Below, in pieces: positions 1 to 11,133 of a DNA stretch of 64,000 nucleotides. Below the pieces are notes generated by a model, which saw nothing but the letters and a program-made list of their open reading frames with translations, did no database searches and had not been told where the DNA came from. The stretch's first letter is position 1; each line of letters begins with the position of its first letter. Origin of the DNA: DATBJG01 sp963790545 (lineage in GTDB: Bacteria; Acidobacteriota; Vicinamibacteria; Vicinamibacterales; JAMQPK01); the NCBI GenBank assembly GCA_963790545.1, contig CAWBPA010000021.1, positions 248,001 through 312,000 of the forward strand. The letters are read 5' to 3'. Made by a program: the position numbers and the translations under genes.

Positions 1-1129
1 TTCTCGCCACGGCGCCAGCCTGCACCTCGTCAGGGGATGAGCCACCGTCCTCCAACGCCGTCACGACGCCGATTCGCTCGGGCAACGTCGTTCGCTTCGA
101 CCCGGCATCGCCGCAGCTCGAGCGCGTCCGCGTCGCACCCGCGAGCGAGTGCAGTGCTCCCGGTCGACGAATTCGAGGTGCCGGGCAAGGTGGAACCGGT
201 ACCGACGCGGCTGGCGCGGCTTGCCCTGCCGGTTCCGGGCCGAGTTCGTCAGGTCAGCGTCACACTGGGCGACCGGGTGCGCGAGGGCCAGGTGCTGCTG
301 ACGCTTGAAACACCAGACGTCTCCGAGCTGCAATCTGCGTGGCGGCAGGCTCAGGCCGACGTGCGGCAGCGCGAGGCCGCACTGGCAAAGGCTGAGGCCG
401 ATGCCAGCCGGACGCGCGATCTCCTGGCGAATCGCGCCATCGCCCAGAAGGAAGTGCTCGTCGCGGACACCGAGCTCGCCGTCGCGACGGCGGCACTGGA
501 GCAGGCGCGTGCGACGCAAGACGACGTCGCACGCCGGTTGCGGCTGTTCGGCGTCAACGTCGAGCAGCAGGAGGCGCTGGCAGCCTGCGGTCGCCGATCG
601 CCGGTGAGGTCGTCGAGATCGCCGCTGCGCCAGGCGAGTACCGAAGCGACACCGCGGCGCCGGTGATGGCTGTCGCGGATCTGACCCGTGTGTGGGTGGT
701 GGCGTCCGTGCCCGGAGAGCGCACTCGCCCGCATCCAGACCGGGCAGCGGGTCACGATCGCGCGTGGCGGCCTATCCCGACGAACCCTTCGAGGGGCGGG
801 TGGCACGCGTGGCTGGAGCACTCGATCCCGAGACCCGCAGCGTGAGCGTGATTGCCGAGTTGGAGAATCGCCGCCGGCTGCTCAAGCCGGGCATGTTTGC
901 GCGCGTGCGTTATACCGGCCCCGCCCGGCCCGTCGTGACGGTCCCGGCCGGCGCCATCGTGCAGGACGAGCGGCGCACGAGCGTCTTCATCGAGCGAACG
1001 CGAGGCGAGTTCGAGCGGCGTGACGTGACACTCGGTCCTCGCCGCAACGACGCGGTCGTCGTGACGAGCGGCCTGGCCAGCGGCGATCGCGTGGTCGTAG
1101 ACGGCACGATGCTGCTCATGGGTCAGTAG
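1..1129 (+). CDS. RND efflux periplasmic adaptor (HlyD/CusB type), 5'-truncated by window, frame-broken
   Basis: Membrane-fusion subunit that would link an inner-membrane RND pump to an outer-membrane channel, probably for heavy-metal efflux. The reading starts in frame 3 with LATAPAC, which fits the end of a lipoprotein signal, so the start codon lies upstream of the window. The frame changes near 160, 580 and 765. Seen across the pieces: a biotinyl-lipoyl half motif (VPGRVRQVSVTLGDRVREGQ), a coiled-coil hairpin rich in Ala, Arg and Glu around 330-560, the second lipoyl half (SPIAGEVVEI) after the break, a beta-barrel segment (YPDEPFEGRVARV) and a C-terminal LKPGMFARVRY. The stop at 1127 lies a few bases before the pump gene, as in adaptor-pump operons. 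Family assignment is firm; the substrate is inferred from the neighbouring pump. Confidence 0.85.
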
Positions 1130-1134
1130 CGGCG

Positions 1135-4100
1135 CTGCTCGATGCGCCGGCCTCCTCCCCTACGCGCTCCACCACCGCCTACTGACCCTGGTCCTCGGGC
1201 TTGGCCTCGTCGCTCTGGGGATCTGGTCGTTTCAGCAACTCAAAATCGAAGCCTATCCCGACATCTCTGATACGAACGTCGTCGTCATCACGGTCCAGCC
1301 CGGCAACGCAAGCGAGGAGGTCGAGCAGCAGGTCACGGTGCCGATCGAACGGGCACTCAACAACGTGCCACACGTCATCGCGCGCCGGTCCCGCACGATC
1401 TTCGGGTTCTCGGTCGTCGAGTTGACATTCGCCGACGGCACCGACGATTACTTCGCGCGGCAACTGGTCATCGAGAAGCTTCGTGACGTGGCCCTGCCGG
1501 AGGGCGTCACGCCGACATTGGGACCGCTGTCGACGGGGATCAGTGAGTTCTACCGTTACATCATCGACGGCGACGGATACGACGAAATGGCGCTGCGCGA
1601 GCTCCAGGACTGGGTCATCGCGCCACGTTCGCCGCAGGTCGCGGGCGTCGCCGAGGTCGTCACGTTCGGGGGACTCATCAAGCAGTATCAGATCGCCGTC
1701 GACCCGCTCGCGCTCGAGAAATACAAGCTGACCATCGCGGAGGTTGCGCAGGCGGTCGAGATGAACAACCGCAACGCCGGCGGCGCGCTGGTGAGCAGCG
1801 GTCAGCAGGCGATGGTCGTCCGTGGCGTCGGCCTGATTCAATCGGTGCCGGACGTCCAGAACATCGCGATGAAAGCCAAGAATGGTGTCCCGATCCTGCT
1901 GCGGGATGTCAGCCGGGCGTCGATCGGCGCTGCTCCCCAGACCGGGATCTTCGGTGTGAACGATCGCGTCGGCGGCGTCGAAGGCATCGTGCTGATGCGG
2001 CGCTGGGAGAACCCGAGCGACGTGCTGGCGGCCATCCACGAGGCGGTGGACGATCTCAACGCCACGCGCCTGCCTCGAGGGTGTGCGGATCGTGCCGATT
2101 CACGATCGCACGGAGCTGGTGGCCAACACTCTCCGCACGATTTCCCGGACGCTGACCGAAGCTCTCGTCATCGTCGTCCTCGTGCTGTCGTTGACTCTGG
2201 GGAGTGTCCGAGCCGCGCTCCTGACGGCGGTCACGATTCCGCTGTCGCTGCTCTTCGCGTTCGTGTGCATGCACCTGCCGGCATCCCGGCGAACCTCCTC
2301 AGCCTTGGCGCCATCGATTTCGGCATCATCGTCGACGGCAACCTGGTCATGGTGCAGCACATCCTGCGGCGACTCGGCGGAACGGGATCGACGGGCCAGC
2401 CGGTCGACGGTCGACGACATGATTCGGCGAGCGGCGATCGAGATGCAGCGGCCAATCTTCTTCTCGCTGGTGATCATCATTGCGGCCTACCTTCCGCTGT
2501 TCGCGCTGGAGCGCGTGGAGCGCCGGCTGTTTACGCCAATGGCGTATACCGTGTGCTTCGCGCTGCTCGGTGCGTCGTGCTCGCGCTCACGCTCGTCCCC
2601 GTGCTGGCCACATGGGTATTTCGCCATGGCGCCCGTACCTGGCGGAATCCAGTGCTCGATTGGATGTTCGACCGATACGAAATGGCGGTGCGTTGGACGC
2701 TCGCGCACGCGCGGCTTGTCATCGCCACGGCATCCGGCGCTCGTGCTCCTTGGCCTGGCGCTGGCGGGAGCCGTGGGCACCGAATTTCTGCCGCAGCTCG
2801 ACGAAGGCGTGATCTGGGTTCGTTCGAATCTGCCGCCCGGGATCTCACTCGAAGAATCGGCCGAAACAGCGGCTCGCATCCGGCAACTCATGCGGCAGTC
2901 GCCGGAAGTCAAGATGGTCATGTCCCAAAGCGGCCGAAACGACTCGGGATGGACCCGTTCGGCCCGAATCGCAATGAGTTCCTGATCGAGCCGCATCCGT
3001 ATGCCCTGTGGCCGTCCGGCAAGACAAAGCGCGATCTCGTCGGGAGCTGGCGCAGCGACTCAACAGTCACATTCCTGGCGCGACCTTCAACATCACGCAG
3101 CCGATCATCGATACGTCTACGGAGATTGCGACCGGGTCGTCAGCCGATCTGGCGGTGATCATCACCGGTCCCGATCTGTCCGTGCTGCGGCGTCTGGCGA
3201 GTGACGTACTCGAGGTCATCAGGACCGTGCCGGGGGCTGCCGACACCTCGATCGAACAGGAAGCCGACCAGGTGCAGTTGCGGATGGCGGTCGATCGCGG
3301 CGTCCTTGCCCGGTATGGCCTCAACATCAGTGACGTCCAGGATGTCATCGAGCTGGCGATTGGTGGGAGGGCCGTGGGCGCCGTCTTCGAGGGAGAGCGG
3401 CGATTTGACATGACGGTCCGGTACGTGCCGGAGGCGCGCACCGACCCGACGGCTATCGGGCAGATTCTCGTGGCGACGCCCGAGCGGCGGACGCGTGCCG
3501 CTCGGTCAACTCGCGCGTGTGGAGACGGTCCGCGGCCCGAGCATCATCGCGCGCCGTGAGAACGAGCGGCAGATCACGGTGCGGACGAACATTCGCGACA
3601 GGGACCAGGGCGGGTTTGTGTCGGAGGCGCAGGACAGGTGGCGCGGCAGTGAAGCTGCCGCCTGGCTACCGGGTTGAGCTGGGGTGGTCAATTCGAGAAC
3701 CTGGCGCGAGCACGCGCGCGGCTGGCGCTCATCCTCCCGATCACGATTCTCATCGTCTTCGCGCCTGCTGTTCGTGGCATTCGCCTCTGTCCGCGACGCC
3801 GGGCTCGTGCTGGTGAACGTGCCGTTCTCACTGGTCGGAGGGATTCTGGCGCTCTACCTGCGCGGCATCCACCTGTCGGTCTCGGCCGCCGTCGGCTTCG
3901 TGACGTTGTTCGGCGTCGCGGTCATGGGCGGACTCCTGTACGTCGCGGAAATCAACCGCCGCGTGGGCGAGCCGGGTGCCTCGCTGCTGGAGGCGGTCGT
4001 GTCCGGGCGCGAAGTCTCAGGTGCGTCCGATGTTCATGCTGATCGTCGTCGCGATGCTGGGGATGATCCCCGCGGCTATCGCGACCGGAATCGGGTCGGA

Positions 4101-4209
4101 CATCCAGCGCCCGCTGGCGACGGTCATCGTCGGAGGCCTGGCCTCGACGCTGTTGTTGACCCTGCTCGTGCTGCCGAGCCTGTACTATGTGGCAGCCGGA
4201 GGACGGTAG
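1135..4209 (+). CDS. czcA: Heavy-metal efflux RND pump, CzcA/CusA family, about ten frame breaks
   Basis: Inner-membrane proton-driven metal exporter of the HME-RND family; about 1,020 codons, the usual length. The first transmembrane segment follows LLTLVLGLGL, then the periplasmic start SNTVVV-like motif IEAYPDISDTNVVVITVQPG. Pieces in different frames join collinearly near 2075, 2280, 2390, 2575, 2735, 2945, 3005, 3490, 3660, 3770 and 4010. The TM4 motif DFGIIVDGNLVMVQ is present: both conserved Asp residues are kept but the position usually Glu (VEN) is Gln. The protein ends PSLYYVAAGGR. The exact start is unclear; ATG 1142 is out of frame with the body. It follows the adaptor directly and precedes a DUF190 gene, a combination known in other metal efflux operons. 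Whether it moves Zn/Co/Cd or Cu/Ag cannot be read from the sequence. Confidence 0.9.
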
Positions 4210-4247
4210 CCGGGCGTCAGAGGTGGCCCAAATAGCCCGGGAGAGAC

Positions 4248-4599
4248 ATGACCATGACAGCTGAGCGCAGGTCCGCGATTGCGGCACCAGCAAAGCTGCT
4301 CCTCGCGATCTTCGACGCACGAGACGAGTGGGAGGGTGAGCCGCTGCACGAGGCGATTGATCCGTGTACTTGAGTCGCACGGCATCGCGGGGGCCACCGT
4401 GCTCCAGGGCCTCACCGGCTATGGCGCGCATCGCAGCATACATCGCAAAGGGCTGATCGGCCTGCCACACGACAAACCCACCGCATCTGTCGTTATCGAC
4501 AGTGAAGCGAAGCTCCGTGACGTGCTGCCAACGATCAGGCCGATGATCGCGGAAGGTATCGTCCTGCTCACGGACGCCGAAGTGATTCCGCTTCCGTAA
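4248..4599 (+). CDS. DUF190 family protein
   Basis: Small soluble protein of the DUF190 family (about 115 residues), whose fold resembles PII-type signalling proteins; members often sit next to transporters such as fluoride channels or RND pumps. ATG at 4248 follows a purine-rich GGGAGAGAC. The N-terminal part (KLLLAIFDARDEWEGEPLHEA) is in frame 3 and ends early at a TGA near 4370; the remainder (RVLESHGIAGATVLQGLTGY, then HRKGLIGLPHDKP) continues in frame 1 after one break near 4360. The motif GITGATVLRGI.GFG is typical of the family, here AGATVLQGLTGYG. It lies 38 bases after the RND pump and is probably the last gene of that operon. A regulatory role on the pump is inference. Confidence 0.85.
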
Positions 4600-4842
4600 C
4601 GATTGCCGGTGTCAGCGAGCCGGTGAGATCTGTAGCTAGCCCGAATCAAGATCCGCGAGTCATCGATCTAGAGGACGCCCGGCTGTCACCCGATCGGCCA
4701 CAACAACGCGCCTGCCTGTGGGAGGCAAGACCAGCGGAAATTGCGGAGTAGACCGCACAGACGAAGTGGCAAGCGTTTTGCTCCGGCGCCACCATCCAGT
4801 CCGGCGGAGATGCCAAGTCGCCAGACGACCGAGGAAGCGATC

Positions 4843-5877
4843 ATGCCCTATCCCACCATTCGTCGCAGCGCAGCGATCGTGGTGGCCGTAGTTGCGGCGT
4901 TCGCAACTTCAGATAGTCGGCTCTGACGGTCAAGACGGCTTTCATTTTCGTAGCGGCGTCGAGCTCATCAATGTCACGGCAACCGTGACGGATCGGTCGG
5001 GCCGCTTCGTGCCAGGACTCAGGCAGACGGACTTCGTCGTGTACGAGGATGATCGGCCCGTCGACGTCACGCACTTCAGCGCGGAACGGTACCAGTGAGC
5101 TTGGGCATCGTCTTGGATACGAGCGGCAGCATGGCGGGCGACAAGATCGCGAACGCGCGCGCCGCCATCGAACGCTTCCTCGACCAGCTCCTGAATCCGG
5201 AGGATGAGGTTTTCCTCTACGGCTTTTCGAGCGATGTCGAATTGCTGCAGGAGTGGACTACGAATCGCGATGCCGTGAGCGCCGCTCTCCGTCGCGTCCG
5301 AGCGGTTGGCGGTACGGCGATGTACGACGCGGTGATAGAGGCCCTGCCGATGGCCCAGAGTGGACGCAACCGCAAGAAAGCCCTGATTGTCATCTCGGAC
5401 GGGAACGATACCAACAGCCGCTCGAACATCCAGGAGGTTCGACAGGTTGTGCGCGGGACTGAAGTGCTGGTCTATGCAGTCGGGATCGATGGCGAGGGAG
5501 AGCCCACGATGACACCACGGCGACCGACGTTCCCGCCGCTGCCCATTCCTTTCCCAATCCCAGGCGGCGGGCGCCCACGCACGCCGTGGCCCGCACCGCC
5601 ACCGCATCCGCCGACAACAGGGGTCGGCGTCGGAGATCGGCTCAACGTGTCGGCACTGCGCGAGATCACCGACAGCAGCGGCGGGCGGACAGAGGTCGTG
5701 CGCAGATCACGCGACCTTGATCCAGCGACCGCTACCATCGCCGATGAATTGAGCAGACAGTACTAACTCGGCTACCCGAGCCTTGGCCATCGTGACGGCC
5801 GCTGGCACGCCATCCGGGTGGAGGTCCGCGACCAAGCGCTGCGCGTCAGGGCGCGCCGGGGGTACATCGCGACCTGA
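4843..5877 (+). CDS. Secreted VWA-domain protein, broken by two frame changes and one in-frame stop
   Basis: Acidobacterial VWFA-related protein. ATG 4843 opens a signal peptide (RRSAAIVVAVVAAFA). The frame changes near 4905 and 5090. A short beta domain (INVTATVTDRSGRFVPGLRQ) precedes the VWA domain. The MIDAS motif is complete: DTSGS, the Thr in GGTAMYDAV and Asp in ISDGND. A Pro-rich loop of about 45 residues follows (PTFPPLPIPFPIPGGG). An in-frame TAA at 5764 interrupts the terminal motif: IADELSRQY, stop, LGYPS, then 35 more coding residues to the TGA at 5875. The paralogue at 13062 reads QYVLGY at this point, so the stop replaces one expected residue. Ligand and function are unknown; family members are exported. 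Confidence 0.8.
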
Positions 5878-5898
5878 GGGTCTTTTGGAATGGTCCGG

Positions 5899-7273
5899 CT
5901 ACAGCAGCGTGCCGCGCAGAACGACGAGCGCGACGCTGAAGTAGATCACCAGGCCGGTCACATCCACCAGCGTCGCCACAAATGGTGCTGAGGACGCAGC
6001 CGGGTCGAAGCCCAATCGTCGCATCAGCAACGGCAAGAGCGACCCGGTGAGCGTGCCCCACAGCACAACACCGATCAGCGACACCGCGACCGTCACCGCG
6101 ATCAGGAGCCAGTGCTGTCCATAGATATCGGAGAACGCCGACCACAGGGTAATGCGCAGAAATCCGATACTTCCGAGAATGGCACCAAGCGACAGTCCCG
6201 CCAGGATCTCGCGCCGCATCACGACGCCACCAGTCGCGGAGCCCCACTTCTCCAAGCGCCAGCGCCCGAATGACAAGCGTCGCCGCCTGCGATCCCGAGT
6301 TGCCGCCGCTCGAGATGATGAGCGGCACGAACAGGGCAAGCACGACGGCTCGCGAGATTTCCTCCTCGAACGCGCCCATGGCCGTGGCGGTCAGCATCTC
6401 GCCAAGGAAGAGCGCCGTCAGCCAGCCTGCGCGTTTCTGGATCATCCGCCAGAACGCAATTTCCATGTAGGGCTCGTCGAGGGCTTCTGAACCACCAATG
6501 CGCTGGATCTCCCTTGTCGCTCGCGCCTCTGCCACATCCAGCACGTCGTCGATCGTGACGATTCCGATGAGCATGCCCGCCGTGTCGGTCACCGGCAGTG
6601 CCGTGCGATCATACTGCCGGAACACGGCGACCGCGGCGTCCTGGTCATCGGTGGCTTTCAACGCGACAAAGCGGCGGTCCATCAGGTCCGCCACACGTTG
6701 GTCGAGCGGGGCAAGCAGAAACTCGCGGATGCGAATATCGTCGATCAACAAGCCCTGCTCATCGACGACGTAGATGACGTTCAGCGTTTCGCTGTCGTGT
6801 CCGTGGGCCCGCACGTAATCCATCACTTCCCGCACCGTCCATTGCTCGCGGACCGCCACGTACTGCGGGGTCATCAGCCGGCCGACGGATTTTTCGGGAT
6901 AGCCGAGCAGCGTCAGGGCGACCGACCGTTCAGCCGGCGTGAGCAACGCGAGTAGTTGGCGCGTGACCGTCGCCGGCAGCTCCTCGAGGAACAAGGTGCG
7001 GTCGTCCGGCGCCATGTTGTTGAGCAGCGCGGCCACATCCTCCTGCGCCATGGCTTTCAGGAGCGATTCTTGCGCCTCCTGCGTCAGGTACTCGAAAACC
7101 GCCGCCGCGTCCTTCCGAGGCAGGACGCGAAACGCCACCACTTGATCTTCGAGGCTGAGGCCGGTCAGAAGCTCCGCAAGATCGCTCGCGTGGCGATTGC
7201 GGGTGATGTCTCGCAACCTGGCGTAATCGCGGGCGCGAACGACGGCCGCGATTTCGTCGGCCGGTCGGGCCAC
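5899..7273 (-). CDS. mgtE: Magnesium transporter, MgtE family
   Basis: Mg2+ channel/transporter of the inner membrane. Domain order: MgtE N-domain (ASDLAELLTGLSLEDQ; FEYL; LNNMAPDDRTLFLEELP), two CBS domains (VGRLMTPQYVAVREQWTV and DLMDRRFVALKATDDQ, ending GIVTIDDVLDVAE), then the membrane domain with the family signature PLIISSGGNSGSQ. The frame changes near 6230, inside the membrane domain, and the last 115 residues continue in another frame (REILAGLSLG, then DVTGLVIYF). The suggested start is GTG 7273, because the upstream part of the same open frame matches the tail of the neighbouring permease. No stop separates the two genes in this frame, so either they are fused or an indel hides a stop near 7315. 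Confidence 0.88.
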
Positions 7274-9438
7274 GTGCCGGATGTTTGCGAGGGCCTCCTC
7301 GCGCTGGGGACCGTTCAGTTGTTCTTCCATGTGCGTAAGGGCGGCTCTGACGACGTCGTGATGATGGACGTGCGGTCCAACGGCCTTGACGGCGTCGAGC
7401 CACACGCGGTGAATCAGATCGAGATCGCCGGGCGTGAGAGATGGCGGGTGGGCGCCGAGGTGGTAGGTATCGGCGCGCCCACTGCGGTGGTAGATGACGA
7501 GTCGAACATCAACAGGTTCCGGCTTCGCGGCCCGCTCCCAAGCCTCGCCGAGCAACCTGGACTGTTCCTCGGCGGAGAGGGTCGACGATTCGCCGACGTA
7601 CACGTCTGACGAGCGAAGACGCAGGACGGTCGCAACGACGGCGTCGAACACGTTGCGCGCCGGCACGATGAGGAGGCGTACCGAGCGCCCGTGCCGCTCG
7701 GCGAGAGCGACCACTTCGGAGAGCAGCCGTCTCTCGGCGGGCGTCGGCGCCGGACTCGCCGGACGCATCCTCGCTGACATCGACGCCAAGCAACCGCACG
7801 GTCATGACGACCACGTCCCGGTCACCGGACGCCTGGAGCGCACCGGCGACGTGAGCCAGCGAATGGGGATTGCGGATCGGCACCAGCACGTTGCCGGGAC
7901 GAGCATCCATCTGATCGAGCGAGAGCTCCGAGGTTGGCAGCAGCTCGAACACGTCAAGCCCCTCGGCGTTCGCGGCCGATTTCAAACTGGAGCCAGCAAG
8001 TCCGAACAGGAGGACGAGACCGCCCACGAGCGCGAGCGTCGCCAACGACGGTGGATCGCCGACAAGTACGGCGACCAGGGCTGCAGTGGCGAAGAGCAGG
8101 CCTGGACCGAGGAGCCCTAATGGAATTTCACGACCGGCCACGCGCGGATTGAACGGCACCTTGAATGGCGTGGCGCCAGGTCGCATCCGCCGGAACCGAA
8201 TGACCGCCGCGGTTTTGAGCAACACCGTCACGGCAATGACGATCGCGTACGCTCGCCCAAGCCATGCGAGTTGCCCACTGCTCACCAGCAGCACAACGAT
8301 CGCTGCCGCCGACGGCCACGTCAACGGCGCGCGCCGGCGTGCCGAAGCGAGTGTGGAGAGACGTGAGACCTTCCGGCAGCAGACCCTCGATCGAGAGCTC
8401 TTGCAACATCTGCTCGGCATCGGTCAGGGCTGCGTGAGCTGCTGGCAGCAGCATCAACCAGGCGCCTGCAGCCAGCGCCAGGGCGATGAGGTCGCGTGTC
8501 CAGGAAGGCCCCCGGAGGTGTTGCGCCAACCCTGCGAGAGGAGCATTGGTCCAGAGACTCAGCTCGGCAGGCGGCACGAGCAGCACGAACAGAAAGGTCC
8601 CGAGTGAGGTCGCGAACAGGGTAAAGAGCACCGTGAGCAGGCCCGTTCGCCGGAGTGCCTGAACGCGAGGCGGCGGAAGTTCGTGGGCCGCTCGGGCCAA
8701 GGCCTCGCCGCTGCCCACGGCGGGCAGCGCGAGGGCGAGTCCGAACAAATAGACCAGCGCGACATCGAGGAGCGGCCAGCCGGTCGCGACGATCGGCGAT
8801 GGTGGAGAGGCCAGCATGCCGGAAAACGCGCCGCCGTGACCTGCAATGCTGAAGAAGCCCCAGCCAATTGTGAGCAGGAGAATTCCGACTCCAACCCACA
8901 CACCTTTAGCGAGCGCGTCAGAACTCAGGTTCCGGCCGATGCGAGCGCGGATCCACAACAGCCCGATGGAAAGCACTGCGAGAAGCGTCGCGACATCCTC
9001 CGGTCTCACGTGCCCTGTGAGGCGTAATCCCGCGATGGCTGTCACGACCACGGCGGCCGCATAGTGTCCGATGACCAGGCAGGCGAGCGCCGCGAGGAAG
9101 AGACGCTCGGTCAGGCCGGCGGCAGCGGCAACTCTGGCCGCGCGCGGGCCGAATGCGTGTTGGATACGCCCCACGAAGCCGCCCGGCACGAACAGCGCCC
9201 AGCTCTCGACATCGAGGGCTCGCACGAACGCGCTCAACACCGCTGCGGCCAACACGAACCAGACGGCGGACTCCCCGAGAGCTGAGCGGGCCGGTCCGGC
9301 AAGAAAGAATGCCGAAACGCCGAGCTGCGCGACGGCCAGCGCCACGGCTTTCCGGACCGACATGAACGACAGGAGCGCGGTCGACGAAAGGACGACGCGC
9401 ACCTGACGAGGGGGCCGGATCGGTGAGGGGAACGGCAT
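7274..9438 (-). CDS. APC-family permease with C-terminal universal-stress-like domain
   Basis: Amino-acid/polyamine-type permease. ATG 9438 is the best start (PFPSPIRPPRQVRVVLS, then the first hydrophobic helix). About twelve hydrophobic segments run to about 8000, including LPAVGSGEALARAAHELPPP, which resembles the amphipathic loop of APC carriers. A soluble C-terminal region follows (NVLVPIRNPHSLAHVAGAL and VVALAERHGRSVRLLIVPARN), similar to a UspA fold, and then WLDAVKAVGPHVHHHDVVRAAL. The frame changes near 8340 and 7760. The protein runs in frame straight into the MgtE domain. The substrate is unknown. It is divergent from the regulator gene at 9704 across about 265 bases, so promoters for both directions should lie there. 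Confidence 0.8.
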
Positions 9439-9703
9439 CGCTAGAATAGGTCGCCGGCAAGAATGGCGAGCTGACGCGTGTGTGTCGACCCGCTCGCTCG
9501 CAACAGACAGCTTCGCGGGGACCCGTCGATAATAGCCTCGCTCCAAGATCTGCGGCACATCGGTCTACGTGTCCCGGCGTTTCGCAGGCCTTGCCCACCA
9601 ACGACGCCGCAATTTGCAGCGACATAATGAAGGCTGTCGCCTGGGACGCCCGTTTCGCGGACATAATTCGGAGCTAGCCGGTGGCGGAAAGCTTGCGAAG
9701 CGG

Positions 9704-11129
9704 ATGAGGGGCACACTCCCATGGAACAAGCAGTACAGTCAGGATGTGAGCGGGCCCACGACCGCGGGCAAGGCGCCCTGGGCAGCATTGGTCGTTGACG
9801 ATGATGCCGGCGTGCGACAGTCGTTGAGACTGTGCCTCGAGGCCGCAGGTGCCCGGGTGCTGGGCGTCGCCACGGGTGGCGCGGCCCTTGAGGCACTCGA
9901 CCGCGGGCACTTCGATGTGGTCTTCCTTGACTTGTGGCTGGGCTCTGAAGCGGGACTCGATGTGCTCCCGGAAATGCTGGGGCGTCAGCCCGATCTCGGC
10001 GTGATCGTGGTCACGGCGTTCGCCTCGATCGAAAGCGCCGTCGATGCGATCAAACGCGGCGCCGTCGACTACGTGCCGAAGCCGTTCACGCCCGATCAGA
10101 TCCGACTGGTCGCTAGTCGCGTGCTGGAAGCCCAACGTCTCAGGCGCCGGTTGGCGGAACTCCAGGAGGAACTGGACGAAAGCGGCGAGCTGGCGATTCT
10201 TCGAGTCCCTCAGCCCCGCGTTTCAGCGATTTTTGCAGACCACCGCCCGCGCCGCCGCCTCGGACGCCGTTGTCCTCCTGCGCGGCGAGAGCGGCACGGG
10301 CAAGAACGTCCTCGCACGCTGGATTCGCGCCAATAGTCCTCGGGCCGAGGCGCCATTTGTCACGGTCGACTGTCCGGCCCTTTCAGGCGACCTGATGACG
10401 AGCGCGCTCTTTGGACATCGCAAGGGCGCATTCACCGGTGCGATCGCCGATGTCGCGGGGAAAGTGCAGGAAGCTGAAGGCGGAACACTCCTCCTCGATG
10501 AGGTTGGCGAACTGACGGCTGACGCGCAGGCCCGTCTCCTCAGATTCCTGAACGACCAAACCTATGAACGCCTTGGGGAAGCCCGTGAGCGGCGGGCCGA
10601 CGTGCGACTCATTGCAGCGACAAACCGCGCGCTCGAAGACGAGGTGCGTACCGGTCGCTTTCGCGAGGACCTGTTCTATCGGCTCAATGTCGTCACGTTG
10701 ACGCTGCCCGCACTGCGAGAGCGCCCGGAGGACATTCTGCTGCTGGCCCACCACTACTTGTCCATCTTTGGCCAGAAGCAGCGTCGCTCGGCCCTGCGCT
10801 TCTCTGCAGCCACCGAACACGCGATGCTGAGCCATCGCTGGCCGGGGAATCTGCGCGAGTTGCGCAACGCCGTCGAGCGCGCGGTCATTCTCGCGACAGC
10901 GGACGTCCTTGAACCGATCGACCTCGGGCTGGCTTCACCGACATCGTCGGACGCGGCAAGTATCAGCCAGTCCGTACGTGTCGGGGCCCACGTGTCGCTC
11001 GAAGCATTGGAACGCGAGCATATCGCGCGTGTGATCGCCCGAGCTCCCTCGCTCGAAGCTGCAGCGCGTACGTTGGACATTGACGCGACAACCCTGCAGC
11101 GGAAACGCAAGCGATACGGCCTGGTATGA
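9704..11129 (+). CDS. Sigma-54-dependent response regulator (AlgB/NtrC type)
   Basis: Transcription activator with three domains. The receiver (WAALVVDDDAGVRQ) has its phospho-acceptor Asp at about residue 76 (FLDLWLGSEAGLD) and the Lys in YVPKPFTPDQ. The AAA+ sigma-54 domain has Walker A GESGTGKN, the GAFTGA loop that contacts sigma-54, Walker B GGTLLLDEVGEL and the arginine-finger region FREDLFYRLNVV. The C-terminal Fis-type helix-turn-helix is AAARTLDIDATTLQRKRKRYG. One frame change near 10205 lies in the linker. ATG 9704 is chosen; GTG 9746 is an alternative that begins just before the receiver. Only four bases separate it from the kinase gene, its likely partner. The pair resembles AlgB/KinB of pseudomonads; targets are unknown. 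Confidence 0.93.
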
Positions 11130-11133
11130 CGTC

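Noticed and set aside
1135..4209. Programmed frameshifting or split subunits in the CzcA-like gene
   Set aside because: About ten breaks at unrelated sites without slippery motifs; every piece continues the same protein, which fits sequence error.
4600..4842. Possible small RNA or tRNA between the DUF190 and VWA genes
   Set aside because: No cloverleaf, no conserved stem or terminator could be drawn; it appears to be plain upstream sequence.
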